A stretch of DNA of 64,000 nt from Methanocaldococcus bathoardescens (GTDB taxonomy: Archaea; AGJL01; Methanococci; Methanococcales; Methanocaldococcaceae). The stretch's first letter is position 1, and every line of letters starts with the position of its first letter. Positions 26,656 to 36,039 of this stretch are shown here, piece by piece. Where the stretch lies: positions 1,373,311 to 1,437,310 of the forward strand of contig NZ_CP009149.1 of the NCBI RefSeq assembly GCF_000739065.1. Direction: 5' to 3'. The position numbers and the translations under genes were made by a program. The notes below the pieces were generated by a model. The model did no database searches. It had not been told where the DNA came from and saw only the letters and a list, made by a program, of their open reading frames with translations.

Positions 26656-29600
26656 ATGGTTACTTTGGAAAAGATAGAGCTTAAGAACTTTAAATCATTT
26701 AAAAAATTGTCATTAGATGTTCCAAAGGGATTTACTGCTATAGTTGGGCCAAATGGAAGTGGAAAGTCCAATATAGTTGATGCTATTTTATTTGTACTTG
26801 GAAAAACATCTGCTAAAAAATTGAGGGCAAATAGGTTTAGTGGATTAATAACCTATCACAATGGAAAGAGGGCAGATTTTGCAGAGGTCTGTTTATATTT
26901 CTCAAATGAAAATAATGCATTTAATGTTAATGCTGAGAGAGTGGGGATTTTAAGAAGGATAAAGAGTAGTGGAGAGACAGATTATTATTTAATCTGGAAG
27001 GAAAATGATAAAGAAAAGAGAAAAAAGATGGCTAAGCATGAAATTATTGATTTATTTAGAAGATTGGGACTTTTGGGGGATAATGTAATTTCACAGGGAG
27101 ATTTATTAAAAATTATCAACATCTCACCAATTGAGAGAAGGAAGATTATTGATGAGATTAGTGGAATATCTGAGTTTGATGAAAAAAAGAAAAAAGCTGA
27201 AGAGGAATTAAAAAAAGCAAGAGAGTTAATTGAGATGATTGATATAAGAATAAATGAGGTTGAAAATAATCTAAAAAAACTTAAAAAAGAGAAAGAAGAT
27301 GCAGAGAAGTATATTAAATTAAATGAAGAGTTAAAATCTGCAAAATATGCCTTAATATTAAAAAAAGTTAATTATCTAAATATGCTCTTAGAAAATCTTC
27401 AAAATGACATTAAAAACTTAGAAAGCCTTAAAGATGAATTTTTAGGAAAAGTTAGAGAAATAGATGCTGAGATAGAGAATTTAAAATTAAGATTAAACAA
27501 TATCGTTAATGAACTCAATGAAAAAGGAAATGAAGAGGTATTAGAGCTTCACAAATCAATTAAAGAGCTTGAGGTAGAAATTGAAAATGATAAGAAAGTT
27601 TTAGACGGCTCAATAAATGAATTAAATAAAATTGAAAATGAAATTGAAAATAAAAAGAATGAAATTGATGAAACACAGAAGAAGATTATTGAGAATAGAG
27701 ATAAGATTATTGAAAAGGAAAATAAGATTAAAGAAATTGAGGAAAAAATTAAGGATTTAAATTATGAGAAAGAGAGATTAAAAGAGGCAATTGCTGAAAG
27801 CGAAAGCATTATCAAAAATTTAAAAAAGGCTGAGATGGAAATAGCAAATGAAATAGCTAAAAATCAAAATGAACTCTATAAATTAAAAAAAGAATTGAAT
27901 GATTTAGAGAATTTAATAAGTAGAAAGAATTTTGAAATTGAAAAAAATAATGAAATTATCAAAAAATTAAAGGAAGAGCTTGAAACCATTGAGGATGTAG
28001 ATACCAAACCATTATACTTAGAACTTGAAAACCTAAATGTTGAAATTGAATTTTCAAAGAGAAGGATTAAAGAGCTTGAAGAAAAAAAGAAAGAACTACA
28101 AACAAAATTGGATGAACTGCATGCTGAATATGTTAAGGAAAACGCAAGAATTAAGGCTTTAAAAGAAATGGAAGAGCTATCTGTAGATAGAGCTATTAAA
28201 GAAATCTTAAATGCCAACTTGCCAGGAGTTATTGATATTGTTGGAAATTTAGGAAAGACAAAGATTGAGTATAAAACTGCTATTGAAGTAGCGGCTGGGA
28301 ATAGATTGAATCATATAGTTGTTAAGCGAATGGATGATGCTGTTAGAGCTATAAAGTATTTAAAAGAAAGAAAGTTGGGGAGAGCTACATTTTTGCCATT
28401 GGATAGGATTGAAGGTAGAGAGGCAGATTATATCTATGAAGATGGTGTTATTGGAAGAGCTATTGATGTAGTAGAGTTTGACGAAAAATATAGGAAGATT
28501 TTTGAATATGTGTTTGGAAACACGGTAGTTGTTGAAAACATAGATATAGCAAAAGAATTAGCTAAAAAATATAGAAAAGTAAGGTTTGTAACATTAGATG
28601 GGGATGTTATAGAGCCGAGTGGGGTGATGATTGGAGGGACTTTTAAAAGTAAGGCAAAGATAAAGGTTGATATTGATTTAAGTAAGCTAAATAGAATAGC
28701 TGATGAAATTATAGCCATTGAAAATGAGTTAAGAAATATTAAAGGAGAGATTGAAAGATTAAATGAGATAATAAAAAAGAGTTCTGCCAAAAAAATGGAG
28801 ATTGAGAATACCTTGGAAATTATTAAAAAGAATGAGATGAGAAAAAGAGAGATTACTGAAAAGAACACTATAAAGATAAAAGAATTGGAGCTAAAAAATA
28901 AGGAAATTTTAGATGAGATGGAAGAGCTAAAACTTAAAAAAGAAGAAATTTTAGATAAAATTAATGAGATTGAGGATAAAATAAATGAGTTGATTGAAAA
29001 AAGAGAAAAAATAATGAACGAGTTAAAAGAATATGAAAGCGATGAAAATTTAAAAAGGATGAATGAAATTGAAGATGAATTAAAAATTTTAGAGAAAGAA
29101 AAAGCTAAGTTAAAAAATGAAATTGATAAAGGATTAACTTTAGTCAAAGAGATATTAATTCCAAAGATTGAAGAGTTAAATAGGAAAGTTTCTGAGCTGA
29201 TAAATAAAAAAGCAATATTAGAAAAGAATATTTCATTCTACAAAGAGAGCATTCAGAAAAACTTGGATATATTAGAAGAAAAGAAGAAGAGATATGAAGA
29301 GCTAACTAAAAACTTAAAAGAACTCACCACAAAAAAGGAAAAACTTGAGAAAGAAATAGAAAGCTTAGAAAGAGAAAGAAGAGAAATATTAAAGAAAGTT
29401 AGAGATATTGAAAATAAAATAAATGAACTTATGGTTGAAAAGGCAAAATACGAAAGTAAATTAGAAGAAGAGGATAGAAAACTCTACCTATGTGAAAAAG
29501 TAGATATAAGTGAAGAGCTTGAGAAAAAAGACATTGAAGAACTTGAGATATATATAGGAGAGCTTGAAAATGAAATAAAAAAATTAGAACCAGTTAATAT

Positions 29601-30165
29601 GAGAGCTATTGAAGATTATAACTATGTTGCTGAGAGATATAAAGAGCTGATAGAAAAAAGAAAAGAATATGAGAGAGATGAGAAAAAATATCTCCAGTTG
29701 ATGGAAGAGCTTGAAAATAAAAAGAAAGAGGTCTTTATGGAAGTTTTTAATAAGGTAGCTAAGAACTTTGAGGAGGTTTATAGAGAGATTGGAGGAATAG
29801 GAAAATTAAGCTTAGAAAATGAAAAAAATCCTTTTGAAGGAGGGATTTTAATAGATGCATCCCCAAGAGGTAAAAAGTTGTTGAGCTTAGATGCGATGAG
29901 TGGGGGAGAAAAATCATTAACAGCTTTAGCATTTTTGTTTGCCATTCAAAGGCTAAATCCTTCACCATTTTATGTGTTGGATGAAGTTGATGCTGCTTTA
30001 GATGTGAAAAATGTATCTTTAATTGCAGATATGATTAAAAACGCTTCAAAAGATAGCCAATTTATAGTTATAAGTCATAGAGAGCAGATGGTTAGTAAGG
30101 CAGATGTTGTTTATGGTGTTTATATGGAAAATGGGTTAAGTAAGGTTGTTGGGATTAGGCTGTAA
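26656..30165 (+). CDS. smc: Chromosome segregation protein SMC
   Basis: This is a 1169-residue SMC ATPase. The N-terminal Walker A is GPNGSGKSN (about 31-39). Two coiled-coil arms (about 165-510 and 670-1005) flank a hinge (about 520-665; GVIDIVGNLGKTKIEYKTAI). The C-terminal head holds the signature MSGGEKSLTALAF (about 1081) and Walker B FYVLDEVDAALD (about 1108). ATG 26656 (MVTLEKIEL) is chosen with GGTGGTT upstream; the frame from 26644 runs through this site. It acts in DNA compaction and segregation. Confidence 0.97.
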   Translation: MVTLEKIELKNFKSFKKLSLDVPKGFTAIVGPNGSGKSNIVDAILFVLGKTSAKKLRANRFSGLITYHNGKRADFAEVCLYFSNENNAFNVNAERVGILRRIKSSGETDYYLIWKENDKEKRKKMAKHEIIDLFRRLGLLGDNVISQGDLLKIINISPIERRKIIDEISGISEFDEKKKKAEEELKKARELIEMIDIRINEVENNLKKLKKEKEDAEKYIKLNEELKSAKYALILKKVNYLNMLLENLQNDIKNLESLKDEFLGKVREIDAEIENLKLRLNNIVNELNEKGNEEVLELHKSIKELEVEIENDKKVLDGSINELNKIENEIENKKNEIDETQKKIIENRDKIIEKENKIKEIEEKIKDLNYEKERLKEAIAESESIIKNLKKAEMEIANEIAKNQNELYKLKKELNDLENLISRKNFEIEKNNEIIKKLKEELETIEDVDTKPLYLELENLNVEIEFSKRRIKELEEKKKELQTKLDELHAEYVKENARIKALKEMEELSVDRAIKEILNANLPGVIDIVGNLGKTKIEYKTAIEVAAGNRLNHIVVKRMDDAVRAIKYLKERKLGRATFLPLDRIEGREADYIYEDGVIGRAIDVVEFDEKYRKIFEYVFGNTVVVENIDIAKELAKKYRKVRFVTLDGDVIEPSGVMIGGTFKSKAKIKVDIDLSKLNRIADEIIAIENELRNIKGEIERLNEIIKKSSAKKMEIENTLEIIKKNEMRKREITEKNTIKIKELELKNKEILDEMEELKLKKEEILDKINEIEDKINELIEKREKIMNELKEYESDENLKRMNEIEDELKILEKEKAKLKNEIDKGLTLVKEILIPKIEELNRKVSELINKKAILEKNISFYKESIQKNLDILEEKKKRYEELTKNLKELTTKKEKLEKEIESLERERREILKKVRDIENKINELMVEKAKYESKLEEEDRKLYLCEKVDISEELEKKDIEELEIYIGELENEIKKLEPVNMRAIEDYNYVAERYKELIEKRKEYERDEKKYLQLMEELENKKKEVFMEVFNKVAKNFEEVYREIGGIGKLSLENEKNPFEGGILIDASPRGKKLLSLDAMSGGEKSLTALAFLFAIQRLNPSPFYVLDEVDAALDVKNVSLIADMIKNASKDSQFIVISHREQMVSKADVVYGVYMENGLSKVVGIRL

Positions 30166-30253
30166 TTTGCTTATAAAGAATAAAATGAATGTTATTTGGA
30201 TTATCCCCTAAATACTTAGGATTTTTTATTTTTTTCTCTATTGGAGACTTCAT
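30155..30253 (-). pseudogene. Possible gene remnant (32 codons)
   Basis: ATG 30253 follows GGTGAG and opens a 32-residue frame (MKSPIEKKIKNPKYLG and onward) that ends inside the smc tail by 11 bp. A good ribosome site before such a short frame suggests the start of a gene cut off by rearrangement. It could equally be a real small protein. I recognise no family. Confidence 0.25.
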
Positions 30254-30324
30254 AATCTCACCAAAATTTTTTATAAGGTATTTTCATCAATATAAATTTA
30301 AGATTTAGTTTTATGGTGGGGGCT

Positions 30325-30369
30325 ATGGGGGAGATATTTAATAAGATAGATGAAATCTTAGAGAAGTAG
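30325..30369 (+). pseudogene. Possible gene-start remnant after smc (14 codons)
   Basis: GGTGGGGG precedes ATG 30325, which encodes MGEIFNKIDEILEK and then stops. This looks like the first codons of a protein that once followed smc, now truncated next to the McrBC pair. Confidence 0.3.
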
Positions 30370-30441
30370 GCTAATTTTATATTAGTATAAAAAAAGGTAG
30401 ATAAATTCTTTATAGTCTTTCTAAAGAAAATGGTGGGTAAT

Positions 30442-32979
30442 ATGGTAGTATGGATAAATAGAGTAGGTAAAAATTATGAATTTGAAGAAATATTTTTAAA
30501 TAATAAAGTTATTGCTATTGATTGGCATGAAATTGACGAAGATTTATCAAATATTAAAAATAAAGAAGAATTGAGAAATATTTATATAAAAGCATATCCC
30601 AACGAGAATGATAATCAAATAAATAATCAAGTGGGACAAATTTGGAGTTTTGTAAAAGAAATGAAAAAAGGAGACATTGTTTTAATTCCATTAAGAAATA
30701 ATAAAATTTTGATAGCAAAGATTGTTGGAGATTATAAATTCGATAAAGAAAGACCAAAACATAGAAGAGATATTGAAATAATTGGTTACATTTCAAACGA
30801 TACTTATTCAAATTTTACTGGTAAAGAGGGATTTTATAGTGGGACTGTTGCAAAACCTAAAGATAAAAAAGGCAAGTATTTGTGTGATTTTGATGTAATA
30901 AATTTAATTAATATCGAAAAAATTGATAAAATTTTGGAAAATAAAAAGCAGATAATTCTTTATGGAGTTCCTGGAGTAGGAAAGACGTATTTAGCAAAAA
31001 AGTTTGCTGAAAGTCAAAATGATGTTGCCATGTATAAAACAGTTACTTTTCATCAATCTTTTGCTTATGAAGAGTTTATTGAAGGATTAAAACCAAAAAC
31101 TAAAAATAAAGAGATTGTTTATGAAGTTGAAGATGGAATATTTAAGAAAATGTGTATTTTAGCTATTTGGGGAGCTTTGAAGAATAAAGTTAATCCAAGT
31201 AAATTTGATGGAGATAACAAAATTAACAATAATTTTGAGTTAAATAATGAGTTAAATTTTCTTATTAATTTATTTAAAGATTATTTAGAAACAGAGAAAG
31301 GCAAGGAACTAATTAAGGAATATGAAAATACTAAAAAAGAGTTTAATGAAATGTTAAATAGAATTAAAAATGGTGAAAAATTAGATAGTGAATATTTAAT
31401 GAGTTTAAATCTTTGGTATTTAGATTGGTGGATTGATGACTCAGAAGCAGACCATATCAACAATTTACTAAGATTAGCTTTAATTGAAAATAACGATAAG
31501 AAATTATTTTCTTCATTTTTAGAGTATTTTGAGTCTATTGAACCAGCTACTGAATTTTTATGTAAATTATTTCCTGATAAATTTATATTAATTGATGAAA
31601 ATGTTGTAGATTTTGCTCATAACTTTTTAGATATTGAGTTTGAATATTCTGAGGATATAGATTGGGAGAAATACGAAGGTATTGTAGTTCCTCCAATGAA
31701 AGATAGAAGAAAAAAGAAAATTGATGATATAAATTTGGGAGATTGGGAAGAATATAAAAAAGTGTTGGATAAATTTGCAGAGTTTAAAAATTTACTTGAA
31801 CAAAGATTTAATAAAAAGTTAGATTACTTATTTATTGTGTATTTTATAAAAAATCACTTCTTCCCGTTAATGGATATTTTTAAGGAAAAATATCCTCCTG
31901 GAACTTTATTAAACACAGTAAAAGGCATGTCCTTTAAAATTAAAGATTATTTAGAAAGGGGAATATACGGTAGTGGAAAAATATATTTAGAGAGATTAGA
32001 AAAAAATCGTCAAAATAAAATAATTACTATCAATATTGGTATATTAAGAGATGTTTGGATAAATCGACACAATATCAACAAACCATCAGATATTAAAACA
32101 TCAAACGGTTCTTATATTTATCCAATTCTTGAAGAGCTAAAGAAAATTGAAATTGAATATTTAAACAAATACTCTTCAGAATATCAAAATTTAACAAAAA
32201 TAAGAGACGATGTTAAATTTAATCACATTAATAATATTATTGATTATGAACAAATCAAACAAAAAGTAATAAACGCAATCAAAAACAAAGAACTAACAAA
32301 AGAAGATTTCCAAAATGCACCAAAATTCATCTTAATAATTGATGAAATAAATAGAGGAAATATATCAAACATTTTTGGGGAATTAATAACTCTCTTAGAG
32401 AAAGATAAACGACTAACAGAAGAAAATGAAATGATTGTTGAACTTCCATATTCGAAAGAGCTGTTTGCAGTTCCACCAAACTTATACATAATAGGGACAA
32501 TGAACACAGCAGATAGAAGCATAGCTTTATTAGATATTGCCTTAAGGAGAAGGTTTGGATTCTTAGAAATTGAGCCGAATTATGATTTAATAGACAAAGA
32601 AATTGAAGGAATTAATTTAAAAGAACTGCTACAAACAATAAATGATAAAATTACTCTTTTAAAAGATAGAGACCACAGAATAGGTCATTCATATTTCTTA
32701 AATGTTAAAAATATAGAAGATCTAAAATTTGTTTGGTATAATGAAATTATTCCTTTATTGATGGAATACGTCTACAACGACTGGGAAAGTTTAAAAGAGA
32801 TTTTAGGAAGTTTTGTTGAAGAAGTAAAAACTAATGTTAAAATAAATTCTGATTTAATTGACAGTGAGGAACAAAAAATATACAAAATTAAGGAATTTGA
32901 GAATGATGAAGAATTTATAAAAGCATTAAAGAGCATTACAATTAGCAATGAAAACAATAACAGGGAGAGTAATGACTAA
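30442..32979 (+). CDS. mcrB: McrB-like GTPase/AAA+ restriction subunit
   Basis: In 845 residues, an N-terminal domain (about 1-150; FVKEMKKGDIVLIPLRNNKI) looks like the PUA/EVE-type modified-base readers found on McrB-like proteins. Walker A is LYGVPGVGKTYLAK (about 173). A long helical insert follows. Walker B is LIIDEINRGNISNIFGEL (about 630), with the McrB-type sensor MNTADRSIALLDIALRRRF (about 687). McrB hexamers translocate DNA and activate the nuclease McrC, the next gene. ATG 30442 is chosen with GGTGG upstream. Confidence 0.85.
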   Translation: MVVWINRVGKNYEFEEIFLNNKVIAIDWHEIDEDLSNIKNKEELRNIYIKAYPNENDNQINNQVGQIWSFVKEMKKGDIVLIPLRNNKILIAKIVGDYKFDKERPKHRRDIEIIGYISNDTYSNFTGKEGFYSGTVAKPKDKKGKYLCDFDVINLINIEKIDKILENKKQIILYGVPGVGKTYLAKKFAESQNDVAMYKTVTFHQSFAYEEFIEGLKPKTKNKEIVYEVEDGIFKKMCILAIWGALKNKVNPSKFDGDNKINNNFELNNELNFLINLFKDYLETEKGKELIKEYENTKKEFNEMLNRIKNGEKLDSEYLMSLNLWYLDWWIDDSEADHINNLLRLALIENNDKKLFSSFLEYFESIEPATEFLCKLFPDKFILIDENVVDFAHNFLDIEFEYSEDIDWEKYEGIVVPPMKDRRKKKIDDINLGDWEEYKKVLDKFAEFKNLLEQRFNKKLDYLFIVYFIKNHFFPLMDIFKEKYPPGTLLNTVKGMSFKIKDYLERGIYGSGKIYLERLEKNRQNKIITINIGILRDVWINRHNINKPSDIKTSNGSYIYPILEELKKIEIEYLNKYSSEYQNLTKIRDDVKFNHINNIIDYEQIKQKVINAIKNKELTKEDFQNAPKFILIIDEINRGNISNIFGELITLLEKDKRLTEENEMIVELPYSKELFAVPPNLYIIGTMNTADRSIALLDIALRRRFGFLEIEPNYDLIDKEIEGINLKELLQTINDKITLLKDRDHRIGHSYFLNVKNIEDLKFVWYNEIIPLLMEYVYNDWESLKEILGSFVEEVKTNVKINSDLIDSEEQKIYKIKEFENDEEFIKALKSITISNENNNRESND

Positions 32980-34252
32980 AACATTAATAACATTTTTTGA
33001 ACATGAAAAGAAAACATTTAAAGATTTGGAAAAGGATGGATTATCAAAAAACGAAATTAAAAAACTAATAAAATTAAACGACAAATTAAAAATCTTCAAT
33101 ATTGGCTACAACTCAATAAAAGCAAAACAATACGTTGGAGTAATAAAGATTAAAAATATGTCAATCCAAATACTTCCTAAAATTTACAAAAATGAAGATA
33201 ATGAAGATATCAAACAGAAAGAAGCATTAACAAACCTTTTATATATACTTTCATATACAAATAATCTAAAAATAAAAGAAAATATAGCAAATTTAGCCAA
33301 AAATAATGATTTATTTGAAATATATACTTATCTTTTTGCAAAGAATCTATTGGGAGAGATAGAGAGAGGAATTTATAGGGATTACAATAAAAGAGAAGAA
33401 AATTTAAGCTATTTAAAAGGAAAATTAAATATAAACAAACAGATAAAGCATAACCTAATAAAAAAGCATAAGTTATATTGCACCCACAACGAATTCTCAG
33501 AAAACAATTCAATAAATCAAATTTTAAAATATACTGTCGAACTTCTCAAAAATATAACAAAAAATCCAAAAAACAAAAAGCTCTTAAATGATTTGAGCTT
33601 TATTTTTGAAGATGTTGAATATAAAATTATAATTCAAAAGGATTTTGAAAGAATAACTTTTAACAGAATGAATGAGAGATTTAAACCTTATATAAAAATG
33701 GCAGAGTTATTTATTAAAAATTCTTCAATTAATCTAACTACAAAAGATTTAGAAACATTTTCTTTAATTTTCAATATGGAAATACTGTTTGAAAAATTCA
33801 TTGGGAATATTTTAAGAAAATATAAAGATGAAATTTTTGGAAAGACCAGTCTTAATGTTTATTTGCAGTATAAAGGATGCTATCTAATGAAAGATGATAA
33901 CGGAAATGAAATTTTTGCTTTAAAACCTGATGTTGTTATAAAAGAAAATGATAAAACAGTGTTAATAATTGATACAAAGTATAAAAAACTCATCAATAAC
34001 AGAAGTAGGAATTATAACATCTCTCAGCCAGATATATACCAAATGTTTGCCTATTTAAAGAAATACAACTGTAAAAATGGAATTTTACTTTATCCAAAAT
34101 ATGAAGAAGAAATTAACAAAAGATTTAAATTTGATAATGAAAATTTATACATAAAGCAGATAAATCTAAAACATAACTCAAAATCGAAATTTGAATATAT
34201 AAACTTAATTAAAGATGATTTAAAATCCATAATTAACAATCTGGAGAGATAA
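32972..34252 (+). CDS. mcrC: McrC-like endonuclease subunit
   Basis: This is the 426-residue partner of McrB. The N-terminal part (GYNSIKAKQYVGVIKIKN; IQILPKIYKN) is the McrC DUF2357-like domain. The C-terminal PD-(D/E)xK nuclease is visible as ALKPDVVIKENDKTVLIIDTKYK, split as KPDVV (Asp) and IDTKYK (Asp-x-Lys). ATG 32972 follows GGGAGAG and overlaps the mcrB stop by 8 bp, so the two are coupled; ATG 32948 is the alternative. Confidence 0.87.
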   Translation: MTKTLITFFEHEKKTFKDLEKDGLSKNEIKKLIKLNDKLKIFNIGYNSIKAKQYVGVIKIKNMSIQILPKIYKNEDNEDIKQKEALTNLLYILSYTNNLKIKENIANLAKNNDLFEIYTYLFAKNLLGEIERGIYRDYNKREENLSYLKGKLNINKQIKHNLIKKHKLYCTHNEFSENNSINQILKYTVELLKNITKNPKNKKLLNDLSFIFEDVEYKIIIQKDFERITFNRMNERFKPYIKMAELFIKNSSINLTTKDLETFSLIFNMEILFEKFIGNILRKYKDEIFGKTSLNVYLQYKGCYLMKDDNGNEIFALKPDVVIKENDKTVLIIDTKYKKLINNRSRNYNISQPDIYQMFAYLKKYNCKNGILLYPKYEEEINKRFKFDNENLYIKQINLKHNSKSKFEYINLIKDDLKSIINNLER

Positions 34253-34254
34253 AA

Positions 34255-34986
34255 ATGATAAGGGAAATTTTTAGCTCAATAATGGGAGAAGGGAAGTATA
34301 TTGGAAGAAGGTTTATATTTGTAAGATTTGCTGGCTGTCCATTAAATTGTGTTTATTGTGATGAAGAGAGCAAAGGATATTTTAATAGAGTGGAAAAAAT
34401 TCCCGGTAGTGGAGAATTTGAGACCTTACAAAAGATGGAGATTGAAGATATAATAAATGCCATAGATAGATTAAAGACACCAGATTTGTTTGCAGTATCC
34501 TTTACAGGAGGAGAGCCATTATTATACCACAAACAAATAAAAGAAGTAGTTGAAATTTTAAAAGATAAAGGATATAGAACTTTTTTAGAGAGCAATGGGA
34601 TGTTTCCAGAGAAAGTGTTTTATTTTGATATTGCATCTATTGACATAAAGCTGAGAGAGCATTTTGAGTATATAAAAGATGAAGATTATAAAAAACTCTA
34701 TAAAAATGAGCTTAAAACAATAAAAAAGCTGTATAATTTGAATTCTGATGTCTATGCAAAGGTTGTTATAATGGAAGAGACAAATATAGAGGATGTAAAA
34801 ATAATAGCAAAGGATTTGAGTGATATAGGAAATATAACTTTATGCATTCAACCAGTAACACCTCATGGGAATATAAAATCCCCTTCTCAAAAAAAATTGT
34901 TTGAAATTATGGAAGCTTGTGGAGAGTATTTGAAAGATAATGTTATGCTAACAATACAAATGCATAAGTATTTGGGGATGTTATAA
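34255..34986 (+). CDS. queE: 7-carboxy-7-deazaguanine synthase QueE
   Basis: This 243-residue radical SAM enzyme rearranges carboxytetrahydropterin to CDG on the route to archaeosine in tRNA. The cluster-binding cysteines are in FAGCPLNCVYCDEE (C-x3-C-x2-C, near residue 28), followed by SFTGGEPLLYHKQI (SAM site). GGAGAG precedes ATG 34255, two bases after mcrC, although queE is metabolically unrelated to it. Confidence 0.92.
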   Translation: MIREIFSSIMGEGKYIGRRFIFVRFAGCPLNCVYCDEESKGYFNRVEKIPGSGEFETLQKMEIEDIINAIDRLKTPDLFAVSFTGGEPLLYHKQIKEVVEILKDKGYRTFLESNGMFPEKVFYFDIASIDIKLREHFEYIKDEDYKKLYKNELKTIKKLYNLNSDVYAKVVIMEETNIEDVKIIAKDLSDIGNITLCIQPVTPHGNIKSPSQKKLFEIMEACGEYLKDNVMLTIQMHKYLGML

Positions 34987-35021
34987 ATATTATCAACAAT
35001 TATTATAGAATGAGGGGGATT

Positions 35022-35645
35022 ATGAATAAAGAATTATTAAAAAAGGTTATAGAGCTAAAAAATAATGGGCTCACTATAGGGGAGATTGCTGAAGAGTTAA
35101 ATGTATCAATGGAGACAGCAAGATATTTAGTTTTAAATACTGAAAAACTATTAGAAGAAGAAGAAAAAACTATGAAACTTAAAAATGTGGACATATTTAT
35201 TGATTGGAAAAATATTGGTAGCTCAGCAAATAGATTAAAATGCATAAGCTCAATAATAGTTGATATTTTAAAAAGCAGAAATATTGAATTTGATACCGTT
35301 GTTGGAGTCTCTACAAGTGGTGTTCCTATAGCTACTTTAGTAGCTTCTGAGTTAGGTAAGGAGCTAACTATCTACATACCAAAGAAACATATATCTGAAG
35401 AAGGGAAAAAGATAACTGGTTCAATATCACAAAACTTCTCGGCTGTAAATTACAAGAGAGCTGTTATCATAGATGATGTTGTAACAAGTGGAAGCACTTT
35501 GAAAGAATGCATAAAGAAGTTAAAAGAAATATGTAGCCCAAAATTGGTAGTTGTATTAATAGATAAAAGTGGATTGGATGAGATTGAAGGAGTTCCTTTA
35601 ATTCCACTAATTAGAGTTGGAGTTGTAAATGTAGAACACAAATAA
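35022..35645 (+). CDS. gfcR: GfcR/PyrE-like transcriptional regulator
   Basis: In 207 residues, an N-terminal helix-turn-helix (LKNNGLTIGEIAEELNVSME, about 10-30) is joined to a phosphoribosyltransferase domain with the PRPP loop AVIIDDVVTSGSTLKECI (about 148-165). This architecture is that of GfcR, a PyrE-like regulator known from haloarchaea, where it controls sugar metabolism; the methanogen target is unknown. ATG 35022 is chosen with GAGGGGGAT upstream. Confidence 0.82.
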   Translation: MNKELLKKVIELKNNGLTIGEIAEELNVSMETARYLVLNTEKLLEEEEKTMKLKNVDIFIDWKNIGSSANRLKCISSIIVDILKSRNIEFDTVVGVSTSGVPIATLVASELGKELTIYIPKKHISEEGKKITGSISQNFSAVNYKRAVIIDDVVTSGSTLKECIKKLKEICSPKLVVVLIDKSGLDEIEGVPLIPLIRVGVVNVEHK

Positions 35646-35727
35646 ATAAAAATAAAATAAAAAATTAAATAACTTCCATTCATTTATCTTTATTTTTTTA
35701 TCTAAAAATTTTTGGAGGTATATATTT

Positions 35728-36021
35728 ATGTTACCAAAAGCTACAGTAAAGAGAATAATGAAACAACACACAAACTTTAACATCTCTGCAGAAGCTGTTG
35801 ATGAACTCTGTAATATGCTTGAGGAAATTATAAAAATAACAACTGAAGTTGCTGAGCAAAATGCAAGAAAAGAAGGAAGAAAGACAATTAAAGCAAGAGA
35901 TATTAAGCAGTGTGATGATGAAAGGTTAAAAAGGAAGATTATAGAGCTTAGTGAAAGAACTGATAAAATGCCAATATTAATTAAGGAGATGTTAAATGTA
36001 ATAACATCTGAATTAAAGTAG
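35728..36021 (+). CDS. Archaeal histone with C-terminal extension
   Basis: Residues 1-67 form a histone fold (LPKATVKRIMKQHTNFNISA; GRKTIKARDIKQCDDERLKR). About 28 further residues (KIIELSERTDKMPILIKEML..) follow, making 97 in all against 66-69 for standard archaeal histones. It corresponds to the M. jannaschii MJ1647-type variant, reported to form tetramers through its extension and to bridge DNA rather than wrap it. GGAGG precedes ATG 35728. Confidence 0.92.
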   Translation: MLPKATVKRIMKQHTNFNISAEAVDELCNMLEEIIKITTEVAEQNARKEGRKTIKARDIKQCDDERLKRKIIELSERTDKMPILIKEMLNVITSELK

Positions 36022-36039
36022 GGAGAATAAGGGGAGAAT

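Noticed and set aside
28434-29147. 237-codon minus-strand frame inside smc
   Set aside because: Ser/Phe/Leu-rich antisense of the coiled-coil coding region; a composition artefact.
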